Positions 34,201-47,355 of a stretch of 64,000 bases of DNA are shown piece by piece. Positions within the stretch are counted from its first letter, which is position 1; each line of letters starts with the position of its first letter. The notes under the pieces are model-generated. The model was not told the origin of the DNA. It made no database searches and saw nothing but the letters and a program-made list of their open reading frames with translations. The stretch is from positions 28,894,318 through 28,958,317 of the forward strand of contig NC_087068.1 in NCBI RefSeq assembly GCF_963678635.1. The letters run 5' to 3'. Source of the DNA: Symsagittifera roscoffensis. Taxonomy: Eukaryota; Xenacoelomorpha; Acoela; Convolutidae. The position numbers and the translations under genes are program-made.

Positions 34201-37200
34201 CGCCTCGTGCTAAGAACCTAAGGGCAAACCGGATTCAATATAAAATATTTCTATTGATTGTTGAATGAGTGTGTCAATCAACTTCATTTGTCAGCGTCAA
34301 ATCCTTCTTATAATTCAAATACCCTAGTTTTCCTATTTTTCATATTTGTTTTATTCGCCTTTTTCTTCTGCACGACCTCAGAGTGAGAGGAAGGAACATT
34401 GCCCTAGCCTGTGTTTTTTCATGCAAAAATCAGATGCCAAACACAAAAGTCAATTAGGGTCGAGTGCTATCATTTGCAAAAAGTTTTCTTGAGGCTTTAG
34501 TTCAGTTTTGAACGAAGTGAAAACACTTATTTAAGCACAGTAGTTTTCTTCTTTTCTCAGATTTTTCAAAAAATTGTTAACGCACAAGATTGTTTTATTT
34601 TAATTTGAGCTCACTTCAATTAAATTTGCCAAATGGAACGCAAATTGCGCCCTCCAATAATAGAAATGCAAATTCGAAAAAAAAACTTGATTAAAATTTA
34701 GTTTAAGCCGATATGAAAGCTCGCGTGAATAATTACGAATTTTATCAGTGTACCAAAAAAGTTTAAAGAAATATTTTCTATTAAGAAAAAACTATAAAAA
34801 GTGATCTTTGTTATCGCTAAAACTCGAAGTTTGAAAATTTCTATCGATTTTTTGGTTTCCTTGATTTCAGTGACTATTCCAGTAATCAGTTAACAAGGCT
34901 TGTTTGCAGTGATAGCTGGTGTTATCGGAAGTTTTTTTTGCTATTAAAACATTGAGAAGTTTCCTTTCTTATATTTTTTTCTGCTTTTTTTTCAATAAGC
35001 GAAATGCTTGGATTGGTAATGATCAAAAATTGATTTCAATAGGCAAGGAAAAAAACGTGTTTTTGTTGTTTCGACTTTCCAAGCTTGTTTCACAAATTTA
35101 ATTATCACATATGGAAAGCTATCAATCTGAGTCTTACTGCGTTTTCATTTTTTTCAATCTATGTCGAATACTTTTATGATTCAATTTCCGTTATCCATTT
35201 CACTGCAGTAACATCATATAAGTCGATAATACTTTATCATACAACATCTAATACTAGTTTATATATTTTTTTCTAATTTCAGAAAAAATAGAGTAACAGA
35301 TTTCCTTTTCTTTTATATATTCTGCTATAGAGAAATATAAAAAAGTTGTAAAATAAAAGTGTATGTCAAAAGTTAAGACATAAACGAGGGAATGTTTTAG
35401 GCTTCTTCGCTCCCTTCGGCTACTTGAGTGCGTTTGCGGCCATCCACGGCATAGATGCGAACAGTGCCTCCTTCCTCATCTCAATCATTGGCATCTCAAA
35501 TACGATCGGAAGACCCCTCTTCGGACTCCTAGTCTCTCTCAAGGTCAGCGTCTTTTTTCACCCTAGAAAAGAAGCACTGAAGCCTCTCGCTCGAAACTGA
35601 CTTAAGATAAGCATGAAAATGGGGCTAAGTTATGACGAATGAGTTGCATAACAATTTGAAGTAAAAAGTTTTTTCCAGCTGCTGAAAATAAATATAATGA
35701 AACTGTTAAATCACTGTAAGGCGAAGGTTAACTATACCCTATATTTATATTCTGTTTCACTAGATTTTGGACTGTGTTCGTCTGATGAACTGGGCCATGA
35801 TCGTGGCCGGCTGCTGCACCATAGTCCTGCCCTTCCTCACCTCCTACTGGACAATGGCCTCATACTCTGCCATATTTGGATTGGTTATTGGTGAGTTAAT
35901 TTGAGAAAAAACTTGCTTAAACAAAAGATGAATAGAGGCTTTTTGAAGATCCATAACTTACCACAATTTCGGTTGCCCCCTCCCCAAAATTTAGTGACAA
36001 ATTTATGCTCTTAAACCACCGTGTACAATGCTGTATTCTGATTGAGTAAAGAAAAAATTGTTGGCGCCAAGTGAACGATCTTCTCCCCCTAGCTACATGA
36101 AAAAGCAAAGAGATCTTAACTTGTTATTAAGAGTCGATGAACGTAGCTCAGACACTTATATAGGTCGCGGTAATTTTTTTAAATTATGAAAGCACAAAGG
36201 ACCAAACACGATACCATATTTTTAGAACAAAACTTATAGTCATACAAAATTCAAGCTAGCTACGAGATACCTAATTTAAAATCAGTCGAAAGAGTTAATA
36301 ATAAATCACATGCTGCTATTTTAGTCACCAAGACAATTAATCATTTTCTAACTTCAAACACCTACTCACCAAGAAAACTACTTGTCGAATCATTACAAAT
36401 TCTGATCAAGACCTTAAATAACTTAAATAGATAGGTTTATTTTCAGTCGCCTTTTTGAAATTTTTCAACAATAGCGGTTCGATAAAACTGAATTGAATGA
36501 TAGTTCTTTAAATTGTGCTCAAAGAAAAAAAATTGCAGCATTCGGGAAAACCGAAGAGCTTAAGTGAAATCTTCACTGAGGAAACTGAATGCAATCGACG
36601 ATAAGTCTTCTCGTATCATGGCTAGCCATGGATGTTCGGATACCCACTTCATGTGTCTGACATAAACTTCATTTTGGAATGCTTTCTGAGTTGGATTAAC
36701 TCGCCTTGATTTCATAACAAATGATCACACGTGAATATAATTTGAACAGATTTAAGTATTTTCGAAAATTGTTTTTTTTAGCGGGTCACGTGTGTATGAA
36801 GTCTCTGGCCATAGTTCAGTTGATGGGAGTGGACAGACTGACCAATGGACTGGGCTACTGTCTCTTGTTCATGGGGTTGGCGGCCATGCTGGGGGGACCA
36901 TTGCTAGGTAGGAACGGCGGGTTGTTTTAAATTTGTTCTCATCTAGCCTCAAATATCGTGCTTTTAAAAGTTAAGTTATCATCACATTTTAAGACACCCA
37001 AAGAGGCTTTAAATATAAGCATTTCGTTTCAAGTTCTTTTGGTTCACGCTGAAATTCAAAAAATCTAATTGCAAAGCTAATTCGCAAGGTGTACTTAGTG
37101 AATATTGTCGACGAGGAAGATTGGGTTGTTGATAGAAATTTAAGAAAAAGTGACCTTGAACTGTTGTGGAGATGGTATGTATCCTAAAATTTTTAATTTA

Positions 37201-37593
37201 AAGCGTTAAGTTACCAGGTTGAGCTCTAGATCTGCTTATTAATTTTGTAGTTATCGAAAAGCAAAATATTTTAAAAAAATCTTGGAATGTTTTAGTTCTG
37301 TCGCCAACCGATTCTTGCTCATGCTCAAGTTGTTCTGTTCTAAACAACATTTATGATACAATTTTCATTACTTTTCAGGTCTGCTCTACAACGAAGAGTC
37401 CAAGTCTTACATGCTGTGTTTTGTGTTCGCCGGGGTCCTCCTAATTCTCGGGGGACTTCTAGGCCTGCCCATGCAAACCATCTCAACTTGGCAGAAGAGC
37501 CGAATGGAGAGACGCCGACCAGGAAGGAACCGACAGATTGTGCTGAACAACCCACGTGACGAACGAACCACTACCGCAAATTTGGATGTATAG
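31260..37593 (+). CDS. SLC16: Monocarboxylate transporter-family protein (SLC16/MCT), 7 coding exons
   Basis: Plasma-membrane major facilitator carrier of the SLC16 family. Coding exons 31260-31731, 31997-32140, 32580-33671, 35401-35543, 35764-35890, 36782-36907 and 37379-37593 join in frame to 772 codons plus TAG; every junction keeps phase. The start ATG (31260) follows AAAA; the longer open frame upstream has only a TTG. Residues about 1-100 are a Pro/Asp/Glu-rich cytosolic tail, then the family motif PDGGWGWLIVLAAF opens TM1. TM4-5 carry the signature LWFEKKRGVATG. A roughly 255-residue hydrophilic loop (about 286-540) separates the two six-helix halves, long for the family but usual in its invertebrate members. 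TM8 reads ISNTIGRPLFG: the Arg of MCT1-type TM8 is kept but the paired Asp is replaced by Asn, as I recall for the MCT9/12/14 branch, so proton-coupled lactate transport should not be assumed. Substrate unknown. Confidence 0.92.
32141..32579 (+). other. GC-AG intron in the SLC16 gene
   Basis: The second intron starts with AG|GCAAGT, the classical GC donor context, and ends TTTTTCAG. Using it restores the frame ISTGLAFGFLY across the junction; no GT donor nearby does. Confidence 0.85.
33828..33912 (-). repeat. tRNA-derived SINE-like sequence in SLC16 intron 3
   Basis: The minus strand reads TGGCGAAAGGAGACACCGAA ... ACCTC-ACTAATAA-GAGGT ... GGATCGAGACTC. The middle is a good anticodon-like stem-loop, and the last part resembles a polymerase III B box. 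No complete cloverleaf, so not a functional tRNA gene. The intron (33672-35400) is otherwise featureless. Confidence 0.4.
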
Positions 37594-37629
37594 ACGAAAA
37601 AAGTTATTTTGTAATCAAATCAAAAAAGC

Positions 37630-37777
37630 AATAAAAATCGAGTTTGAAACTCAAGTAATGTGGCATTTTAGTATAATTGTTATTGAACTTTTCAAAAGTT
37701 TGATAATGTTTAAATTCAAACTCAAGTACTGTCAGAAAACCCCAAAAAGCGTTTTCAAAATGGCTTCGAAGAAATAA
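37630..37777 (+). terminator. Candidate polyadenylation signals of the SLC16 gene
   Basis: AATAAA occurs at 37630-37635 and 37772-37777, 37 and 179 bases after the stop codon. Either could be used; the sequence does not decide. Confidence 0.5.
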
Positions 37778-37799
37778 AACACAAAGGTGCTAGAGTCTA

Positions 37800-38690
37800 A
37801 TTATAATGAAATGGGATTAAAGTTAAGTTTTTATTCTAAAAAAGAAAAAAATCGGATGCAAAAAATACATACATTTTAACAATGAAAAGTTATAACAACT
37901 GACGAACCTGTAAACAACAAGTTGCTAGATTTTTTGCATCAGATTTAACTGATAGACGCGTTATTATATATTTTCATTAGATGTATAGTTTGATATGAAT
38001 GCCATTACATATGTAGCTTGACACTTTAGATGATTTTATATATGCATACTATAGATGTTTTAGCATAACACCAAAAAAGTTGCGCGCTCACAAACAATGT
38101 TGTTTTCAATGTAATTAAGTCTGAGCAAGTGAATAGAAAAAGCAAGACTGATCGTAACAGTGGACAGCCGTGAATTTTCCCAATGCCCTTCAAAGTGCTT
38201 AGAGTAAATTTTGCTTAAAAACATTTGAAGCAGTTTTCAAGCGAAAATGAAAAAAATTGAAAATATTTTCCGTTTATTTTCCAAAAATCTTTCTCAGAGA
38301 CAATGTCTAGTAACGCAAAATTTGGATCACTAAATTTTGCCTCAAATTAATTTAGAATGGATTCTGAGCCGGATAATGGCCAGGGTTAAGACTAGGTTTA
38401 TATCGCTGCCTTCGCTACTTGTTTACAGATTTCCTGGAATTTCGTGCAAATCAATTAGCCCAAATTAGCATTTTTCAAACCCGATAATATCTTACGGAAA
38501 ACTTTTTCAAGCGTATACATAATTATAGAAAAAAATATACAAGTTTATAATGGCGTGGGATGAACAAAAATTAAGAATCCACGACACCGCAGTAATGAGC
38601 GCAATGATTGCATGTGTTCTAAATGATATTGACCGTTTTCTATTTTGTTCCGTTAGATTAACTGGCATAAGGCCTCAGTAGGCTTTAAAA
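37800..38690. other. Intergenic, no gene seen
   Basis: AT-rich, no supported frames or repeats. Confidence 0.35.
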
Positions 38691-38694
38691 GTAT

Positions 38695-38775
38695 ATATCG
38701 TTTGGCTCAGTGGGTTAAAAAAAGTAAGAGCTTGATGCGAATGTGGGCCTGAAAGGAACCGAATGCCTCCACCAC
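38695..38775 (+). repeat. Possible tRNA-derived SINE head
   Basis: TGGCTCAGTGG (38703-38713) fits the A-box consensus at every position. A B box about 35-45 bases on is poor (around GGAACCGAATGCC). Weak call. Confidence 0.25.
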
Positions 38776-38966
38776 TACGGGCATTGCTGACATCGGGTAA
38801 TTCCACTTGGAGGTAAAAACTAAGAGATTTAACTGTAGAAAACAAAATACAGCCAACAAACTATTGGAATTCAATGATTTCAGGCAAACCAAAAATGTCA
38901 TAGGCTCTTTTCAACTTCCCCGACATGTCAAAATTTCTATTTTCAATAGTTGTTTTAAGTGATTTT

Positions 38967-39383
38967 GGGTCTTATGCACTAAACGGCCCAATTTCATTAT
39001 TTCTACATCTAGCTGAAATTATTTTGGATGAGTTTGGTTGGCTAATTAGCCAATCAAGTTCCATCGACATTTTCTGCCATTTCAATTGAAATTTCAAGCA
39101 GATAAAATTATTAGCCGAAATGATAAAAAAAATTAAATTTTGTTTTGTCAAGCCATTTTACTGAATTTTGCTTGTCTGGGCAAGGTTTCACAAGTGACTC
39201 AAAATTAATTCCACCTTTTCGGCAACTTCGGCTAATATTTTTATCTGCTAGAAAAGTTGATCGGAATGCCTGACTGTGTAACTTGAAATTGATTGGCTAA
39301 AATTACCCAATCAAACTTGATTGCGTGATTTCCAGCTCATGATGTAGAAAAAATGATTTTGGGCCGTTTAGTGCATAAGACCC
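38967..39383. mobile_element. 417-bp MITE with 8-bp target duplication (hAT-like)
   Basis: Starts GGGTCTTATGCACTAAACGG and ends in the mirror image. GTGATTTT flanks both ends exactly (38959-38966 and 39384-39391). Interior is non-coding and AT-rich. A second family member is at 56941-57255. Confidence 0.85.
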
Positions 39384-39568
39384 GTGATTTTATGGCTAGA
39401 TGCGTTACTTTACGATTTAGCTTATGACGCGCAAATGTGCATCCATAACCGTTAATTTGTGCATCACACCATGTTTCATTGCATTATAGCAATGTTTAAA
39501 AAGAAATAAATTTAAAAATGATAGATTGTTGTTTGTGAAAACTTTTAAGCTACTGAGTTGCAAAAAAA

Positions 39569-39650
39569 TAACGCTTCTTTCCTTTTCCTCCCACCTTGCA
39601 TGAGCATCAAGTTTATGGCGCAACGAGTGGTTTTACAAGGAAGGTGTCCG
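39569..39650 (+). repeat. MITE fragment (same family as 1012-1216)
   Basis: CTTTCCTTTTCCTCCCACC, GAGCATCAAGTTTATGG and TTTTACAAGGAAGG align with the left half of that family. It is followed to about 39960 by TTTTAAATCAATCC-type AT-rich repeats related to 18735-19015. Confidence 0.5.
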
Positions 39651-39959
39651 CACTGACAAAAAAAGGTATCAGTTTTAAAAGTTGATCCCAGGTTGATTTT
39701 AAATCAATCCGAATCGTTTAACAAGGTACTTTTTAGGAACTGAAATGGTTTTATATTGATTTAAAATGATCATTCTTGAAAATTTGGGATTGATTTAAGT
39801 GTCTAAAAAATAGCTTTGAATTAATTTGTATGGATTTTTCGACACACTAAAATCCATCCAAATCTCACTTAGTCAATTTGAATCCATTTTAAAAGACCCC
39901 TGATCAGATCGATTTACCCGGATTGACAAAAAAATGTATCATACATTTTCATGCTATGA

Positions 39960-41430
39960 AAAAAAATGATTATAATAGTTTCGCATACAATTTCACGGAC
40001 TCAGAAAACAGTATGAAAAGAGCAAAACTAAAAAGCGTTTCAATTGATTTCTGAAAACTGTAAATTACGAAAAAAAAATGTAAAATCATGCAAAATAAAC
40101 TTAACAAAGTCAGGAAGGAAAAAAGGCTTTACAGACCTAACTTCAGCATGCAATGTAAACATATTGCTGCTCATTGCTTTCGTATGGTGGGCTCCACTCT
40201 AAAAAAAACTTGAAAAAAGGATGTTAAACATCGAGACGAATTGGGACTTTGGATCACTTGCGATAAATTGCAAGTTCAGCAATGCAAATTAGTGACTATG
40301 AAATGAAACAATAAAAATCAAATAAAAAAACTTTGACGACAAATTGAATATACTTTCAGAAAAACAAAAGAGCCAAGAAACACAACTACCAGATTTAAAT
40401 AACCTCACAAAATTTATTGATTCGCCCATCGCCAAAAAAATTTGAGCAATTGAATGTTAAAATTTTGAAGTTTTCCAACACAAACTACATGAATTTTCTC
40501 ACGAAAAAACAATCAGTTTTGCCTTTTAAAACAAAACAAATAAAATAACTAGGCCAAAAAAAAACAAACATTTTTTAAAGCCGAATAAATCTTTTAAGCA
40601 AAAAAAAACGGAAAAACAAGGAAGCTTTGAAAGTCATAGCTTTTAATTTTACAAAATAACGACATAAATGGAAAACTCTTGCATGTACAATGAAAATCGC
40701 TGACAGCCTAAAAAAAACTTCAATTGAGGCAACTAAGCTTATAAAAAATTAGCAGAAAAAAATTACAGTTCAAATTTTTTCGCGAAAAAAAATCAATTTC
40801 AAACAAACTGAAAAAAACAAGGTCCGACCGGGACTCGCTACCCAATAGCGAATTGCGGAGGAAGCAACTCGAATCAACTCTAAAGATTTGTAAGAAAACT
40901 TGTTGACGGGGAAAAGGTTTAATTTCTGATTAGAAGGCACTTGCTTTTGCAAATGTACACACCAAAAAAAAATCAAATACTTTTTGTTTTGAAAAGGCAC
41001 ACTAATTGATGAAAATTTTAGTACCCATGAGCATTACTACAAGAAACTTTTATAATATTTAAAGTAGAAGCTAAAAAGCAAACTTCAACATCGCTGTAAT
41101 CCGGTATGAATTTGGATTTTTTGATTTTGTTTTTCTTATTCTGAAGTGAAGAGATACAGAAGTTGCAAGTTTTAGTTTCCAAGCAATAATTTTAATAAAA
41201 TTTTCTTCACGTTTCTGCCGTTTTTTCTACAACTACTAGATTTTTACGGTTGAAGTTTTAACATTAGCTTTCAAACGCATTTTTTAAAGTCCAAAACTTC
41301 AAAGTGCTTCTGCTTTTATGGAATGTTTTGGCATATGGAATGCTTTTTCGACCTCTTTTTAAAAAATGGTTAAACAAATCCTTGAAAACAACTTCTGACG
41401 TTTTTATTTGGTTATATTCTGATAAACAAC
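39960..41430. other. Intergenic, no gene seen
   Basis: AT-rich; a minus-strand tRNA-like scrap (GCGAGTCCCGGTCGGACC, about 40820-40840) is too weak to call. Confidence 0.3.
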
Positions 41431-41439
41431 TTCATCCAT

Positions 41440-42880
41440 TATATGAAGATTTTTAGCTGTTCACATCTAATAGTTATAGAGCCAACGGGAGAAACATGAA
41501 CAGATTTCGCGTTCATACCATCGCATGAAAACCAGAAGTAACTTCTAAGCACAGTGACACAGTGACTGCAACTCCTATTGCCATAAATTTTAGTTCGAAG
41601 AGCGTAGAAACTTGCCTACAGTTTGCTGAAAATTAAAGTTTTTTTTTGTCTTTACGTTTTGTTCAGTTGAACTTCAAAATGAAATTCATTCTAATAGAAG
41701 TTTTACCAAAAAGATTTTTCTCGGCTAATTGCAAGGCATTTGTCTACATAGTTTGTAAAATGACATACAGAAAAAACATACTTTGAAAAAAAACTTATAT
41801 TCAATTAAAATAATTTTATTAAAACTAATTTACCTAATTTGTCTAAAATTGAAGATCGAAGAGTAACTGGTAGTTTTTGGTGACTCCTGTTTTTTTTTCT
41901 CATTTGTCCATAATCAGTAAACCATAATCATTTATATTTCTATTGACCCATTAGAGATTTTTAGAAACAAACGTTTTGTATTTTATTTACAGAAAAGGCT
42001 TATTGTTCAGTTGGTATACTAAGAAACAAACGTTAGGCACTGTCAGTTCAATGTCCGTGTGCACGTCATATAGGGGTCGTATTTGGTAGATGTTAGATGG
42101 ACAAGAAATCTACTAATCGTGGAATTGTATGTAGGCTCTAAATTTTTCATCTCTGACTGCTTAATTAAGTGGTTTACAAAAATGTCTGTAGCAAACTGTG
42201 TAAAAAATGTTTCATGGATTCTCTTGAATGAGGAAATATAAATCGAAAACAAAGCAATGCTTTTTTCTGAAAAACGACATGAAAAAATCTCAAGCACTGT
42301 TCCGTCAATATATATACTACTGGCAGTGTTTTAAAATTTGTCTGTATCGTTCTGTAACCTTTATAACCCAAGCACCAACAAAGGTGAAGGCTATGAAACG
42401 ATATGCATCTTCTCGTGAACTCGAAGCTCGAAACCAAGCAGGATAACCATATAAGAGTGCTGGTATAACTTATGGTTGTGATAGAAAATACTTGATCCCA
42501 CAGGAAGTAGTGACGGGGATACTGTGTCTCAGGTAGTGGAAACGTTTTGTGACTTTATTGAGTATAACTCCCGTGTGTTCGTCCTACAAATGGGCAACAA
42601 ATTCTAGACCAAGATGAGTTACGAATTTCTCAAACTCCATCAAACCTTATAGGATGCTGGGATTGCCACTGATCTGAGCCTTAAAATGAATCAAATTTAA
42701 TTTAGATTCGTTAAAAGTAGCCATTGCCAGCTTAGCAGCGACCCAGATTTTCGGAATCATGTTGCAACTTGCTGAAAAAAAGACCTCTGGATCGATGCAA
42801 TTTTCTATCATCTGCGAAGCAAAAAAACTTTGATATAATTGAGAAGGAAGACAGAGTACATCAAAAAAGTTGATAAACAT
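41440..42880 (-). mobile_element. Decayed LINE 3' end, copy 1
   Basis: Homologous over its length to 44430-45790. Minus-strand translation yields scattered pieces, including NHLIKQSEMKNLEPTY and FLVHLTSTKYDPY, equivalent to the C-terminal part of non-LTR retrotransposon ORF2; many stops. The lower part (41440-42040) is non-coding and probably 3' UTR. Confidence 0.55.
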
Positions 42881-44429
42881 CAAGGATAGCCGGTTACTGA
42901 AATTAGACGAAAAATCAAAAGTTTCAAACCTGTTTTTCTCGAATTAGCTTTTCTCGTTTTAGTATGTTTTATCACTCAACCCAACCAGATGATTATTTGT
43001 GATTCCTTATACTGCGTGGAATAAAACTAAAGTACATCCGACTATAAAAATCCTCCCCGTTTAGAATAAGAGACCCAATACTTTTCCCCAGGAAACGCCT
43101 TTTGTAAATTTTATAGGTCTGAGAGAAAATGATTTGTTTGAATTCAATGAACCTTGTCGGAAAGAGAAGATTGAATTGCTCCAATTAAAATCATCGAGAC
43201 TAAAAACAAGAAGATTAGACAAAAAGATGTAAAGGTTGGCTGAGTCGAAAGACTTTGGAAAATTGAGATAAAGTGTTATTTGCGTTTGGTTTTGTCATGA
43301 ATTGTGTAGAACTCAATCAGGAAAAGTAACAACTGTGTAATGCAACATCGGTTGAGCCTGAAACTGTGTTGTTTGTCATTTAAATTGTTCGTGATATTGG
43401 ATAAAAGAGTTAGGAGTATTTTTTCCAATAATCGAGATAATTTAGATTACATCGAAACGGGACCGAAAAATTCCGAAGCGATGCAAATTTTGACGTGTTG
43501 TGTTTCTTCTTACGAGTTGTTTTAAGTTTTTTAAGGTGATAGATTGTTATTTTCGAAATTTAATGAGCAATGAATGTAAATGAACTCAGCTATATTCGTA
43601 ATCTTTTCTGCTGAAGAGGAACTGCACGATAAAAGAAGACCTTCATGTGCACCGTCAACCCTGTCTTTTCTCAATATCATATGAAACTGATGCCCAAAAA
43701 GCAATGATTGTCCATCGATTGACGTACCTTGTCATGTTTCCTGGGTGATCTTGATGGACATAAATAGACCTCCAAGTTTTTTCTTGAGTATTACCTAGTC
43801 AATCGCTTGACTGTACCTCTACGACAAGGCCTTTGTTGATTCTGTACACTCTTTGAGTTTTTTCGGTTCTTAGTTTCATCTTCCGATTGCGGAGATTGAA
43901 GTGTTCAACTTGGCAATTTTACGTTGAAGTCGCCAGCCAGCATTCTTCTAAATTCCTGGCCGAAGACAACTTCTGTCGGTTTTGTTTCTTTAACCATCAT
44001 TTTTTTGCTCTCAACAGTTCTAAAACACTGCCTATTTTGAATTTCAGATTCTATAGTGATTTTATCTTCAGGTTGAGTTTACATTGTTTCAGCTAAGACT
44101 TAGAGTAATATTTGCTATTAGCGTTGTTGGTTAAGGCTCCTGCATAAAAACCAAAGATGAAAAACTTAGTTACAATAAAATTTGCAGGAATTAAAACTTT
44201 TGCCGTGACATGACAGGGTTCCATGGAACACCAAATTGTTGCTCGAATCAAATCGTCATTGTCCGTTTACGTCAGTTTTCAAGTTTTTATGGGGCGTATC
44301 TGAGGTATTTAAAACAACACATTCACAATGTCTCGGTAAGCTACCAAATTTTCTTTAACTACTAGGAATTCAATCGAAGTCACCAGAAAATTTGTCAATT
44401 CAAACAAAAAAGTCCAAAATAATTTATCA
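42881..44429. other. Unassigned sequence between two LINE copies
   Basis: No recognisable frame. Some of it may be 5' LINE sequence too decayed to identify, since it has slightly higher complexity than the AT-rich background (for example around 43620-43860). Confidence 0.25.
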
Positions 44430-45790
44430 GCGATTAGTTTCTCCTGTTAGTTAAATGAGAAGAAGTGGGAGGGTTTTAAAGCTTTTGTATACAATGACTT
44501 TTAATACAGTGACTGTAAATCTTTTTGCCATAAAAATTAGCTCCGAGAGCATATAATCATGCCTACTGTTTGCTAAAAATTCAATTTTATTTTGCCTTAA
44601 AGTATAGTTCAGTTGAACTTCAAAATGAAAATCATTCTACTTGAAGTTTTACCAAACAGAACTTTCTCAGCAAATTGCAATTCATTTGTCAACCTAATTA
44701 GTAGGATTACACACAAAAAAAATATTTAAAATGAAAAAAAAAATTTTTTTATGAAGGTTGTAAAAAAAAATTGAGATCGAAAACTTCTGTGCGCAATGCA
44801 GAGTAACTGGTAGTTTTTGGTTACTATTGTCACTTTTTCTCAATTGTCCATAATCAATGAAAAATAATTTTTTATAATTCTATTGACCCAACAGGGATTA
44901 TTTATAAAAAGTTTTTAAAGATTTAATTTACAGAAAAGGCAAAAAAGTTTGCTGAAAAAAATAATGAATATCGCATGTTAAGAAAAACACATTAGCCAAT
45001 CATTTTTTAATGTCCATGTGCAACGTCCTATAAGGGTCGTATTTGTTAGCTGTTAGACTGACAATAAATCTTCCTGTTGATTTGCATACAGGCTCTATAA
45101 GGTTAATCTCCAACTGCTTGATGAAAAAGTTTATAAAGTTACCACACCTGTATAAATCTGTGAAAAATAGGGTTGATGGTTTCTCTTCAACAGCGAAGTA
45201 TAAATAGAAACGATGCAAATCTATTTCTGACAAAGGGTTTAAAAAATCTCAAGCCCTGTTCAGTCAAGAGTTATACTTCTGGCAGTATTTCAAAATTACT
45301 CAGTATCCTTTTGAAACCTCGATTACTCGATTACCCAAGCACCAGCAAAGGCAAATGCTATGAAGCAATATGCATCTCCTTATGAACTCGAAGCTCAAAA
45401 CCAAACAGCATAACCGTATAAAAAAGCTGATATGACTTATGATTGTGATCGAAAACACTTGATCCACAGGTAGTAGTGACTGGGATACTGTGTTTGAGGA
45501 AAGTGAAACGTTTTATGACTTCATTGAGTATAACTCCCGTGTGTTCGTCCTATCAAATTGGCAACAAATTCTATGCCAAGATCTATTACAAAATTTTCGA
45601 ACTTCTCCAAACGTTGCTCGATGAAGACATTGCCACTGGTCTGAGCATTAAAATTATTCAAAATGCAATTAGGTTTGCCGAAACTTAGCTCATTAGCAGC
45701 CGACCAGAGACCCAGGTTTTCGATATCATGTTGCAACTGCAGAACAAAAGACCTCTGGATTGATGCATTTTGTATCATGGTCCGTTTTTT
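44430..45790 (-). mobile_element. Decayed LINE 3' end, copy 2
   Basis: Better preserved than copy 1. The minus frame from 45778 reads LQHDIENLGLWSAANEL, then FVIDLGIEFVANL. These match the segments that follow the RT palm in Jockey/CR1-type LINEs (LQxDIxxLxxWSxxN, DLGIxFxxNL). The frame 45233-45000 gives the C-terminal piece parallel to copy 1. RT palm itself is absent. Confidence 0.6.
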
Positions 45791-47355
45791 ATCGGATTCA
45801 ATAAGTTTTGCTTTAAACCAGTATCAACTTTGCACTTGTAGCGGGACTCAATTGATGATGTCTAATTCTCAAATTTCTTTTTCCGGTATTTCTTCGAAAA
45901 AATTTCTCCAAAAACCACAAAACTTTATTGCTGAAAAATCAAAAAATTATGTGGAATTAAAAAAACATTAAGCAGTATAAAAAAACGTTACCTAATGCAA
46001 ACGTTTCAAATCTCCAATACGGCTCCAACTGAGTTGAATACGGTTCCAAACCGTGTTGAATACTTCGAAAAGCAAAAAAAAATTTTTTAAATCTTATTGT
46101 TTTGCATGATTTACTAGTGTACTCGAGAAAAAGTTACGGCAACTAAGAAACTTAAAAGAAGCAAAACGAAGCAAACTCTTCGACTCTTTGATTCAGAGCA
46201 ATACTCGCTCTCTGATTTTCCGCACTACTTAAGTTGTTCATTTTATGCCATGTACGCTCTTTCAATTGCTGAGCGCAAATGTTCTATTGGTGAGCACAAG
46301 TTTGCATTGAACTTACAAAGAATACTAAAGTCAAACCGCAAAAAAATCAAGTTCGGCGTTTACAAAATTTTTTGTAAAAAAAAGAAAGAAAACAATTGCA
46401 CAACTTCTATAAGTGTCTTTACCATTATTCTAACAATTAAAAAACTTTAAGAATATTATCTGAATTTCGCAAAAATGGGCCTGCATTTTTCCGTTTTACT
46501 TTGGAATGATTGAGAAATGTGCTTCCCAATTTCCCAATTGATAGATTGATTAAAAAAATCAGCTTGCATAAAAAACTACCGCTTTTTTCAGGTTTTTAAA
46601 TTGAAAATAACCTCAATCAGCAAATTAACAGATATTAGACTCAACTAGTTTTGCTTAGAAAAAATGAATAAAACAATTTTAGTGTTTTTTAAATTTCTCA
46701 AATTTTTTCATTCCTTTTTATCAGACTTTGATTGGAAGATTAGAAGATTCTCTGCCATTTGCACAATTTTTTATTTTTGTTGTAATTAGCTGACTTACTA
46801 AATTGCGCAACCATTGCGCGTGCTGAGCAAACAACAAACGTTTTACAATTTTTTGTTTCTTTCGTGACGAATAAAAAAAATTCTAATTTTCAAATAGTTT
46901 ATTTCAAAGTTTTCGAAGTTTTCAACAGTTTTCAAGAGTTCATTTCAGCTACTGGAGAAATGAACTTCCCAAAAATAAATTTCCCCGTTTATTTGATAGG
47001 AATTTTGACCTAATATTATAAAAGTGCACAAACTGCAACAGATTTTGCAAATTTTAATGAATTTTTCATTAATAATCTGATAAAAAGTGATGGAACGTTT
47101 TAATTTTAAGTCTTTTTTTTTTCAAAGCAAAATGAGGTCATCAATTATATCTTGATGGGTAATGAGAAATTTGAACTATCACTTAGCTTTAATGAATTTC
47201 TTTCAAGTGGCGGTCAGAAAACTCTTTGCGAATCATTTTCCGCTTTTGAATTGCCCCCGATGAAAATTTAATTCAACCAAGCAAAATTTCAGTTTAAATA
47301 AATTTAGCAATTTTTTAAGGCAACTGAAATAGTTTGAGAAAAAATATTTACGAAG
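45791..47355. other. Intergenic, no gene seen
   Basis: AT-rich; no supported frame. It should contain the promoter and any 5' UTR of the receptor gene at 47356. Confidence 0.3.

Noticed and set aside
40800-40880. tRNA-like scrap on the minus strand (GAGTCCCGGTCGGACC)
   Set aside because: No A box at the right distance and no cloverleaf.
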